Positions 39,001-51,000 of a stretch of DNA of 64,000 nt are shown piece by piece. The stretch lies in the NCBI GenBank assembly GCA_014549065.1, contig JACDOX010000009.1, positions 3,707,310 through 3,771,309 on the forward strand. Direction: 5' to 3'. The notes beneath the pieces were generated by a model, which had not been told where the DNA came from, did not search any database, and saw only the letters and a list, made by a program, of their open reading frames with translations. The stretch is from Cardinalis cardinalis (lineage: Eukaryota > Chordata > Aves > Passeriformes > Cardinalidae). The translations under genes were made by a program, and so were the position numbers. Numbering within the stretch: the first letter of the stretch is position 1; each line of letters begins with the position of its first letter.

Positions 39001-42000
39001 AATGATAAGTGGAAGAAGACAAGCAGGGTGAAGGTCATGTGCCCAAGGATTCAGAGTAATAGCTGGCTGTGCAGAATCAAACCTTCAAAGGCATGAAAGN
39101 AAGCATTTTCCTAGATGGAAACACTCATCAGTGCTAAGATGTTAGTATTTAATGGCAATATGAAGTTAGGAACATTATTTCCTGTCTTGCACAGGAAGCA
39201 GCAGTTTCATGCTCCACAAGTACATGCCTTTTTCTGCCTCTTGGTACCTAAAAGAATGAATAAAAATCCATTCAGATAGCATGCTAAGATGAGAAGCATT
39301 AAGAGCTTGGGGTTCATGTCCTTTCCCATGTATTCTGTTCTGTGTGTGTGTGTATTCCCAGGAGTGTGCCAGTGAAGGAGGAGAGTGCTGCAATACCTGC
39401 ACCCTGACCGCGGGCTCCCAGTGCAGCAACGGGCTCTGCTGTCGGAAGTGCCAGGTAAGGACAGTGACCTTCACAGCCTGCTGGGAATGCATCCTGGTGG
39501 CTGCAGGCACTACAGCACATGTGTTTTCCCTTGCAGACCTTGTGATTACTCTTCTGAAAGCTTACCTTTTAAAACTGGCTGAAATCTGATTTTTCTGAGG
39601 CTGTACTCTGTCTTTTAGGCTTGGCTTTTTGGGGCAGGGACTGTCATCAAATGCAGAGGTAAATTGAATCCTTCCAGTTTCAGACAAGTTTGAATCAGGT
39701 TGAAGTTCTATGAGATCTCATTAGACATCCTTACTTAAAGGATAAATTAACCATAAAGATTTTGTTAGATGTCCTTGTTTTTTCACTGTGAGGATGGTGA
39801 AGCGCTGGAACAAGTTGCCTAGAGAAGCTGTGGATGCCCCATCCCTGGGAATCATCAAGGCAAGGTTGGATGGGTCTTTGAGCAAGTGGAAGTTGTTCCT
39901 GCCCATGGCAGTGGTGCTGGAGCTAGATGATCTTTAAGGTCCCTCACAACCCCAACCATTCTGTTACTCTGTGAACATGCACATCCTTATGCAGGTGCCA
40001 CTCCCAATGCCATATCTGTTGCTCTGGGTTTGCCCCATCAAACTGAATGGGAAAATCATACCACAGAGTCTGAGGGAAGGATAGAGTAAAAACCACAAAA
40101 GCACAGCCAGCAGAATTACTCAGAAGGATTAGTCTAAAAGACACCTGACTTAAGTTTCAGTTTGGTCTGTCTGTGTCTCCTTATGTCTGGACTGACTAAA
40201 ATCCCATTGAGTAAAGGGAATCAAGCCCTATGCAAACTGCAAGTTATTCTTCTTGATACATCAGTAAATAGTAAAAGGAGATTTAACCAGATCGTAGCTG
40301 TAAGGGAGCCCTGTTAAATGTGACTTCAAATAGTTGTTTGTACTCATTTAGTAATAAAGATAATTAGTATTAATGTAGTTAAAATTGTGGTGTACTATGT
40401 GTGATATTTTTATCTTTGTCTCTGCACATTTGAGGGTTTCATTCCCTTAGGACGATTATTAATAATAACTGTGGATCACATTCTTGACTTTGTGCTCATC
40501 CTAATGTTAAAAAAAGAAAAAGCACAAGTTATGCTGGAACAGATCACATTTCCCTAAGCACATTCCCTTTTTAAATGTAATAATATTAAAAAAAATCAGC
40601 AGATTGCCANTGTGGGTGAATTTTGCTCAAGAATCCAAGTCACATAGGCACCATATTAAAGACTATCAGAACAAAACAAAGCTTTTGTATACCTACCTTG
40701 TTTTTTTTGCAAATGACAGAAGGGTTTATCTCCTTTCAGAGTGGCAAGGGTGAGTCAATGAACAGAAAAGTAGAATTTTACTACTGTGTTTATCAGGACA
40801 ACTCAGAAGACTATATAATAGCTCCAAAACTTGGGGTTACCTTCCCCTGTAATATCATGCCTGAAAGCAGGAGTGAAGGAGGGGTTGCAAGCAATACATG
40901 GTGATTATACATCCCAGAATCCTGTAGTGTCTCTGACAACATTTGTGCTGTTCACACCAGCTTGGAGATAGCAGATGTCCCCTGAAAAATGTATGTGCAT
41001 GCAGATATAAAAAAAAAAAAAAAAATCATGAGCCTGCAAAATGAACTGTGTATCAAAGTCTTAAGAAAACTCTGAGGAAAAATAAGGAGTCTGTAATATG
41101 TCCATACCAGAAACCCTAACAATTGCCTAAATGAGATGTCTTCCTTCTTTTCCAGGTCCTGAGACTTAGCACATAATTCTTTAGCCAAAATGTCTATATT
41201 AGGTCACTGGTACATTTTTCATTGTTAAATATCCAGTCCCTTAGAAAAGAGTGTCAAACTGTACAGAATTCAGTACATTTATTAATAGTTCCTGTTCTGC
41301 AACAACAATGGGGGATTAAAATAACCAAAGTGTTTATACATAGAGCTCTGCAGTGTTCTTCATCCCTAGAGAGGAGATCAGGATGACTTCTTCTGCTCTG
41401 TAAAGAAGAGCAAAATAGCCACGAAAAGACACAGTGACCTGGTTTAGGGCAAATTTGGGAGAGAACTTCCAAAGGGGTTCCTCTAGAAAGCAGATTCAAT
41501 CGGCCTCTCCCCCAGTCGGTTCGGGAAAAATACTTCCCTNGAAAAAAGTGGAAAAATGATGGATGCTGACAGCCACTGCAGTATTGCTTTGGACACTCNA
41601 GGGGTCCTCTGTCCCAGGAGAGACTTCTCCTGCTCAGCCCCACAATCCTTGCCCTTGGGAGGGTGTGCCTCAGAGAGTGGCACCGCTTGCACCAGTAAAT
41701 GGCTTGAGTGGTGCAGCATACACACCCGGGAAAGGAGACTCTTCCCACTTCAGTCAGCANGTGCATATTTCCCATTTTTTATTTTGGATAAAACTGTAAG
41801 GAAGCATTGCATTTAAAGTAAGATATGGAGAAACCAAGACACTAATTTTCTGTGCTTTTTTTCCCCAGTTTGAACCTAAAGGAGTTTTATGTCGAGAAGC
41901 AGTGAATGATTGTGATATTGCAGAGAACTGCACAGGAAATTCCAGCCAGGTGATTTTTGTGTCTTCTATTCATGAAACAAAAAAGCCCCACCTGTAATCT

Positions 42001-45000
42001 CAAAATCACTGTGAATGTTTTGTATAGTATGGTGCATAAAAATTTGGTTTAATCTGTTGATGCTGAAAAAAACAGAAGGATACTGAAAAGATTTTTCCTA
42101 TGACTTTTGTTGTATACTTTGCTTTTGTGCTTGTCTGATCTATGATCTATTACTCATTTTCTCTTTCCGTAGTGTTCTCCTAATATCCATAAAATGGATG
42201 GATATTCGTGTGATAACAGACAGGTAATTAGGACTTCAGTTTGTTTTACATTCTTTCTGCTGTTATAGATTGCTTTTTCTGGATTTTACTTTAGGATCTT
42301 TGGAAGTCACCTGGGACAGTTCTGCTAACATTCATGACTTTTAGATGCTAGTTGTATTTTTAATGAAAAGAAGATAGAGTCACATATTCTTTGCCCCAAT
42401 ATAAAGCGTGTGACTAATCTTTGCATTATAGAAATACATATTTTGGAAGATCAAGTAATTTGAAAAATTTTCTGTATTTTTTTTCTTTCTTTCTAGGGTA
42501 TTTGCTTTGGAGGAAGATGTAAAACCAGAGACCGGCAATGTAAATATATCTGGGGTGAAAGTAAGTGAATGTTTCTGTTTCTAAGTTGGTTGTCATGCAT
42601 GTNACTTGAAAGACTATCTTAGCTAAGAAAAGTTATGGAAGAGACATACTGAGAACCATTGAAAACATCTAAAACAGTATGTCTCTCCCTTTCTTTCCTC
42701 TGTCCTTTTGTCTTTCCATCCTTGTTTCCAGCTCTTTCTCTAGTGTTGATTAACTTACTGGTGGCTGAAAACTGAAACTTTAGTTCTCGTTAAAATAACC
42801 ATCTAGGAAGCTTNTACTCATGTTCATTAGTTTATTTCAGCTTATTTTTGACCAATAAGCTCTCATCAATCTGAACAAATTTTAACAAAAGTCCTGTGGT
42901 AGCATCATAAAGCTTTTAACCAGGAAGAGCACTGTGCAGAGTTTCATGGGCCACCTGCAGATCATGGTGTGTCAGTTCACAAACTGGGAAGCTCTGCTTG
43001 CTTTGATTGTGTATCCTGATTTCTCATTATATGGCTTTTCAAAGTCATCATCTTAGAAGAGATTTGTTTCTGTTTTTAGAAGTGACGGCTGCTGACAGGT
43101 ACTGCTATGAGAAGCTGAATATTGAGGGGACTGAGAAAGGAAACTGTGGAAGAGACAAGGACTCTTGGGTACAGTGCAATAAACAGTAAGTTGATCCATT
43201 TAGAAAGCTACTAGAATGAGGTTCTTACCCCTGATCTAGTTCTTTAGCTGGCATGAAGAGACTCAAAAAGCCTCTCTACGAGTCAGATTTTTGGCCTTCT
43301 GCAGTTTTTTTGTGCAAGAAGTCCTGGAGGGAGTAGGGTGCCAAAAAGAGATGATCTCTGACAAGACAGTGCCATCTGAGCTTGGGAGAGTTTGGACCAA
43401 AGTGGTCCTAGTACTCAGTGAGGGTTAGCACTGCAGAGGAGAGCAGCCTTTGGTTTCACATCTTGGTGTGGTGTTCACTTTTTATGCTATGCCATTGCAT
43501 TGCTATATTTTGTTCACTTTTCATGGTATTGTAACTTTCCAAGTATACTCCTGCAAGTCACTGCCTAAAGCATTTTTTCACATTCTGCATATATGCAGTT
43601 GATTATTTCTGCCAATTTCTGGACCTTTCACCTGTCCTTATCAAACTGTTTTTAAAAATTTCTCCATTCTGTCCATGACATTTGATTTCTAGTTCTGCCT
43701 ACAGGTGAACTATTGTTCTTTCCCACTTTTTAAACTAAGATTTGGTAACCTTGCTTCTGTTACATTACAAATTCATAAGGAAAAAATATTCAGTAATATG
43801 GGAGATGTCAGACCCTTCTATTCTGTCCGTGAAAAAGTCACCACACATGAGTAGTGAAGTCCCTTCAGCAGTTGAATTAAACTTGGTGTCTATAGTTCCC
43901 TTACATATGTGTCCTGTGAGAGTGTATTTAGAACCAGTATCTACTGTTGCTCCTCTATGGACCAGTTACTTTATCTTAATAAATCATTAAATCAATTTGA
44001 TGTGGTTTGTTCTTGACAGCCCCTTGCTTGTTATTGCTCAGGGGATTTTTGATAATGTGGTATAAAAACAGAGTTTTCCAAATCTAATTTCCAAGGGAAG
44101 AATTTTCTTGGGAAACAGCATCATTTATGGGAGTTATTGTCAGTGGGAGAAAAGCAAGGAATAACACATAGGTTGCCAAGCAAGTGGTCATATTTTTGAT
44201 TGTCCATTGTCATTGAATTTTATTTTTTATGAGTATCTGTTTATTCTTTCAATGCAGGGATGTGCTTTGTGGATACCTTCTGTGCTCCAATATATCCAGT
44301 GTGCCCAGACTTGGAGAACTTGATGGTGAAATCACAACATCAATCTTGCACTATGGAAAAGTCTACAATTGCAGGTAATTGGAAATCCTGAAAGCAGAAT
44401 GAACAATATCCATCTTGCACAGAAAAGCAGCTTTCTCATTCCTAAGTGGAGAAAAACAGTTTCCTTTTTTTTTCCCTATTAACTCATAACCATTATTTCA
44501 GTTCAACCTTTGTTAAGCTTCAGAAAATTAACTACCTGTGGGGCAGTTTTGCAGTCTCCTCAGTAGTTAATTTTGCCTTTAGAGAAGTAATGCTCTTCTC
44601 AGGTCCTGTGATTTCACATTCTTTAATATTTGCCAAAGTACTTCATGTACCCAGAATACTTACACATATGCCTGCACTGCCAAAGTTAACTGGTAGCCTA
44701 ATTCATTGCTATATTGTAGCTGAATTCTAACTATAGATGTGGTATGTTTTGATAGCTTCACACAACTGGGAGACGAAATGATATCCTAAATAAGTAAACT
44801 GAGTTTTGTCTAACTCAAGCTGTTTCACAGGAAAAGTGGTCCTTGTGTTCATGATTTCATTTGTTTGATGTAGATACACTGTTCAGGTTTGTTTCATGTT
44901 AGGCCCAGTGAGGTCACTGAGCCGATACTTACTCTTCCCTGCTCCTGGGCATTGTGCAGCACAGGAATGCAGGCAGCAGCCCTGGGCCCAGTTTCTCAAG

Positions 45001-48000
45001 CAGCCCCATCTAACCACAGCACAAATCTCCAAGGTCCTCTTGACTGTCTTGCAGTGGTGGCCACGTGAAGCTCGATGAGGACACGGACCTGGGCTACGTG
45101 GAGAACGGGACGCCGTGCGGGCCGGACATGGTGTGCCTGGACCATCGCTGCCTCCCCACCGAGGCCTTCAACTTCAGCACCTGCCCGGGCACCACCGACA
45201 GCCAGATTTGTTCAGGACACGGGGTAGGTTCCTGCACTCTTCAACGCTTTTTACTGCTTTTTCTGAGTAGCTGGCCTTGTGTAGTCTACGGGCTAGACCT
45301 TTCAGGAAGGTCAGTGTGGCTCTAGACGTCATAAAACTGGAGAAGTTTTTGAAACAGAAAAGGGAAGGAGGCACATACGTAAATATAATGNATTCCAATC
45401 CAGGCATCCTAAACAATGAGCCATAGTTAGTATGTATTAGTTTCACAGAGTTTTATCAATCAATGTTTTTGCTCAGTTTTGCTAACTTGATTGATATTTC
45501 CTCAGGCAATGTGCTGGAGAATAAATACAAAGTTTTATGAACTGAGAAACTTGGGTCTCTGTTCTTCCAGAGACCTGTCCTTTTTAATTCCCTTTTTATT
45601 ACATAAATAGCCAAGAAGATTCATAAAGTTGTTGATGATGTTGGATTTTGTGGGCTGAGAGTTCCTTTACTCTGGGAAAGAGGGCAGAGAGCTGGCTCTT
45701 GGCAGTTTCTCTGCTCAGTGTGCAGTCTGTGGCTTTGCCATGGCCGTGGAGAACCCCCTTGTCCCTCACACAGTTTGACACAACGTCCAGGGCCCTGTGA
45801 CTGAGCTGAGATCAAGGAAGTTGTTCTCTCATAATGTCTTTTGTTTTGTACACTGCATTAAAACTTCCTTATTTATCTGAAATCATGCACTTCATCATAT
45901 TTTGAAAAAAAAAGTCATTAAGGTCAGTCTCCTAAAGAAATTATAAATGCTTCTATAAATATAGATTATGTTAAAGTATGTACTGAATAAACATTACATC
46001 TATTTATATAAAACATAATAGCACATTTAATTCATTTATACCTAACATAAATTTAAAATTGCTAATATAAATTTAAAATATACTAAAAATTATTTTGCAA
46101 AATTTTGTGAGCAGTAAAATCATGGCTTTATCACTGTACCTATATTTGAGGTAGTAATTATGGGAATGGATAAATAATCTGATTTTTTTCTGAGCTGCAC
46201 TTTTGACTGCAGGTTTGTAGCAATGAAATAAAATGTGTCTGTGACCGATTCTGGGGAGGAGATGACTGCAGTGTGCGTATCAAAGACGATCTATTTTTTG
46301 ATAAGGATGCCATCAATAAAGGTATGTTGTTGTAATTTTTACCAACAACTGAAAATNCTTGGATTTGAAGAAAGTTGTCATGGTTTGATGCTGTCAAACC
46401 AAGACAAAAGTTCATTAAGCAAAACTAGGTCTCCTTCTCTTTCAGCTAGTACACAACATGCTGCAGCATCAGGGGCCTCATTCCCCTCTCTCCTNCCACA
46501 GCAGAAGCACTGTAAAGTATAAAAGAAGTCTGTAAATGAAGCCTCAGCCAGTGCATCTCTGGGAACTGGTATCAATGGGTCCAGTTCCACCATTCTTGTC
46601 CCGATCATCTGAGTGCCCTTATAAGGCGTATTGATAGATTAGGACAAGCAAAAGGTTACTGGGACATTCCATATCTACATGGAATGTAGTCAGGTAATGC
46701 CTGACTTACATTTTTGGAGTGGAAGTTTTTATTCTGCTTTAGTCTTGTGTTCAAAAGAAAGATACATTGTAGAAAAATGAGCTTGTAAATGCTGGTCATT
46801 AGAAATCCTTGTGGGGGGACATCTTCCAGAATCCTTCATTTGATTAATTTATTCAGCTGTGGAAGGGATCTAAACAAAACCAAACAAGTAGTCACTTTTA
46901 TTCCATGGATTTGTTAGGGCAGGTTGTAAGGATGTAATCTACAGCAGTTTAATATTGATCATACTGTTTTGGAATACCTGGCACAGATTTCCTGTGTAAC
47001 AAGCATTCAGTTAGTGGAAACAGACACAGAAATCAAAGNTTGATTTACAGATGATCTTTTTATGTCCATGCTATGCTTCAGGAGTGTATCACAGGTTACA
47101 ATTAATCAGCCTAGTGAAAGTTGCTCAAGCTGGTTTTTGAAAGATGGTGAATTTACTGGTTTTGTGTATTTTTCTCCTAAAACCATGTATATTTTTCGTC
47201 TTTCTTGTGTTTCCAGGTGTGGTTAGCACAAATATAATAATAGGGGCTATTGCTGGCACCATTTTAGTGTTGGCTCTCGTTTTAGGAATAACTGGTTGGG
47301 GTTACAAGTAAGTACATTTTGTTCTCCTTTATAGAATTTCAAAATATGTGTATTTCATGTGATAGCTGATTATGTCATGAAAAGACCAATTCAAAAAATC
47401 AAAAAAATCCAAATTCAACAATATTTATACAGAAACACGTTTATCATATTAACATTTTTCAAGCAATTCTTACGTTTGTATGTGGTTTTAGAGAGCTTGA
47501 TCCAAATTTGAAATTTATTTCTCATTTAGTAATTTCTTTTCTTTTTTTTAGATGATCAGATTATGATTTTACTGTATNTGACAAAGGAAATGCAAGAGTA
47601 TGATCTGATTAAATTATAAATGTTTCCTCATGATGAAGTAAAATATAGCAAGATTAGCTCTCAGTCAGTCAGCAAAGCATTTAACCACAGCCTTCATTAA
47701 ATGGATGGTTATATTTAGTNGGCTTAACCTGAAATTAATTCAAGNGCATTTTTTNGTAGGAAAGATCTGCAATTTGCAAATAAGGCTCAAGTTCTCTCCT
47801 GGTGTAGAGATGTCAGCNCTCACTGAGAGGCAAAATGGATTATATTAGCCTGATTAGTCTTTTTCAGTTTCAATTCTTTTGTGAATTTCATATAAAACCA
47901 GAGGGATTTATGTTTTTTGCTTGTNGTAAAAAAAGATTCAAGGTACTGACTTTATCATCTGTGTTTGGATGAAACTGTCTCTTGAAGTCATTTCTCCCTA

Positions 48001-51000
48001 GGTCCTTGCTGTGCTTGGAGGGCAGGGCAGGCTCAGCTGCAGGTGGTGCTGTGGCTGGGGCACAGNCCCAGTAGTTTGGCATAATGAAGTGGCACAGCCC
48101 CTGCTCGTTTGCCAGACTGAGGTAGGCTGAGGGCAGCTCAGAAATATGTAAGGAAAGAAGCATTTGGAATAAAAACCATGAAGATGAGGATAGTAGAAAA
48201 GTAGGCTATGCTGTCTTGGTATATCACTCTCAGCTTCTGGCAGTATCTAAAAATCTNGACTTTTATTTAGAGTAAAACTGTAAAAGTTAAGGGCTCATTT
48301 TGAGATCATATCTAGCCAGTGGGATTAATTTTTGGAGGTTCAGGACAAGAATGCACCTCTCACAAGCAACTTCACAGTGAATAAGTTTAAATCCAGCATG
48401 AACTGCACCTTACACTTAGCGCTGACGAGCCATCAACATGAATNTATTTTTCTTGTTTATTCTGATGTAGTATATTTGTAAATATGCTTATTTCAGAAGT
48501 GATTTTTTAGAAATATTTTGAGCAAAAAATTAATTCTGTATACAGTGCTTTTCTTTTTACATTTTTTTGGTCTTACTGACCATGTGTATCTGCATACTAA
48601 AAACTCATTCTTCTTCCTTTCTCTTCTGTTTATATGGAAAGAAACTACAGAAGACAGAGGTATGTGATAAAAGTAGTGGAATGTATCTTAGAAGTCTCTG
48701 AAAATAGCTTTTCTTNTCTTTCACTCATTTACATGCTACAAAGACAATATTGAGATGGGTTATCATATTTTAAATTATATATGAAATTGGAATTCTATAA
48801 TGCATTGCTTGAAATGCTGATTTCACTGGACTCAGTAGCAAAACCAATGTTTTTTATACTTCTGCAATACACTGTTTTATTTGGGAAAACAGGAGAATAT
48901 TTCCAATAAGAGACACTGAAAATCGGCTATTAGAGATGAAAGTGTTCTTGGGAGGCTAAGAACTGAATAATTAATATTAACATGATGTTCAGGAGCCTTT
49001 TGAGACAAATTAATTCCTGGAGCTTCTCTGCAGTTAAAAATACAATGCAATTAAATTGCTGTGTGGACAAAGAGCCCATTCTTTCCTGTCACCCTGTTCA
49101 ATTGATTCATAGCTAAAGCACAGTACTGGCTTCAGCACAGGGCTGAGCTTTCAGCATTTCAAGCTTGTGGCCAAAAATAAACCGTTTTCCTAGTGACTTA
49201 TGTTTGGCTCCTGGAAGACCACCTCCCTTTGATCAGGCATCTGCCTGGCAGATGGGTCTTGTGGGAAGGAGTTGGCTCCTTCCTCTCCCAGTCCCCAACA
49301 GATGAGAGGATTTCTTGAATTCCCCTGTTTTCTGCCTGTATTGTTGCCTTCTGGTCTAAGCTGCTGCTTTGTTTGTTGCTGCTACCCGTTGTGCTTGTTC
49401 TCCATTTCCCTTTGTGTAGTGCTTTCTCTGCCAGNCTCAAAATATTTATAAATAGTGGACAAGCGTTGTCAAGTGCTGGCTGTGTGCTCCAGGGTCAGAT
49501 AGGCCACAGGTCCAGTAACAAGTACAAGGCAACACTATTGAAGTCAAGCCTTATGCAGAGGCTGGTGGGTAGGGAATGCTACCCAGCTCAAGGAAGGTGG
49601 AATTTAAGGGTTTGGTGCTGCTTAGTGGAAGCTGATGTATTTATAAATGGAGACTAACATGGTCATCAAGTCATTCTACTGTGGATGTTTCAGTATTGGC
49701 TGAGGACAGAGCAGAAAAAACCTTAAAACAGAGACAGAGTCTACCCTGTGTATGTTTGCATTGGAATATTAGAGAATGTAACTTCTTCAGATATCTTCAT
49801 CTCCAGAAATTACTTTATGGCCAGAGAGCTGTGAGTGTGCAGCCAGTCTGCAGCTGTNTGTGAGAGCACAGGCAGAGGTGGAACCAACATAAGCTGAGGC
49901 TTCTGAAGGTAATGGAGGACTCCATCATTTTAAAGATGAGGAAAATATTTAGTAACTAAATCTCCTTCATGCATAAAATGGAGCTCTGTAGGCTGACTTT
50001 TAAATAAAATATTTTTGGATAAGTACAAGGAGTGAATGAAAAAACATACCCACCAGATTGTCCAGACAGTTCTTTAAAAAAAAAAAAAAATTACTCCTTA
50101 AATAACAATGAAAACAAGCCATTATTATATTTTCGAACATGACATAAGGATTATACTTGGTACTAATAAACAAGTGAAACAAATAAACTGAAAGTGGTAA
50201 GTAGAGCCAATTAGCAAGAATTCTGCCAGCTGGAATATGTGGCTTTAAAGGGCACAGCTATACATGGGAGAAGTTATATCTGATAGAGTATCAAGAGAGC
50301 AGTTTGCTAGAGGAACCCTGGGGACAGAGCTGCCCACACTGAGCCAACTCTGAACACACCCACGTGCCAGCTGAGGAATGGGAGAAGAACTGAAACTCCA
50401 GAGGTCTTAGAAGATGGAGAGTGGAAGTACTGCATTGCACCAATGATTTATGTGCCATATAGTTGTATACTTTACATACTTCAGAAGCATTAGAAATCCA
50501 GATATGGAATGTAGAGGTCCCAGTTTAGGTCTGTAGTTGGACATAATCTGAAAATGAATCAACCTGATAAGTGTGCATCTTAATAGGAGCAAACTGTAGC
50601 AAAAATGTCTTGGAAAGTGTGAGGCTGAATAAATACTGATGCTGATATTATGAAATAGTCAAAGTACTCCCAACTTGTAGTTGGGAGGATTTTTAAACCT
50701 GGTGGAACTATAACTGGAATATTTGCATGGCAGGTATTCTCTGCTGGCGATGAATTCACCATCTGCAAAAAATTTGCATAACTTGATTAGAACTTTTTAA
50801 TGTANGGATAGTTTTACCTTTTTTTTTGTTTTACCATAACTGAGCTTCTAGTTCTGGAAAAGGATAAACTATTACATTCCTGTTGTGTGTCTTGGCAGAT
50901 TGAGTCTATTACTGTGGTAATCAGGAGTNGCTGAGAATCTCTGACACTGGTGTTAGTTCCCTTACACAAGAATTCAGTTAAAAAACTGGAGGTTTTTATC

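Larger units (their letters stand above)
39455..41868 (+). other. Intron E14-E15 with repeats
   Basis: It holds a CR1 3' end (about 39785-39976), an A17 run at 41009-41025, and a CpG-bearing block at about 41254-41780 that may be an old LTR-type repeat. No exon is seen. Confidence 0.8.

Noticed and set aside
41254..41775. 173-residue antisense open frame
   Set aside because: It contains several N-derived unknown residues, has no recognisable domain, and lies in a CpG-bearing block that looks like a repeat. Length alone is not evidence of a gene.
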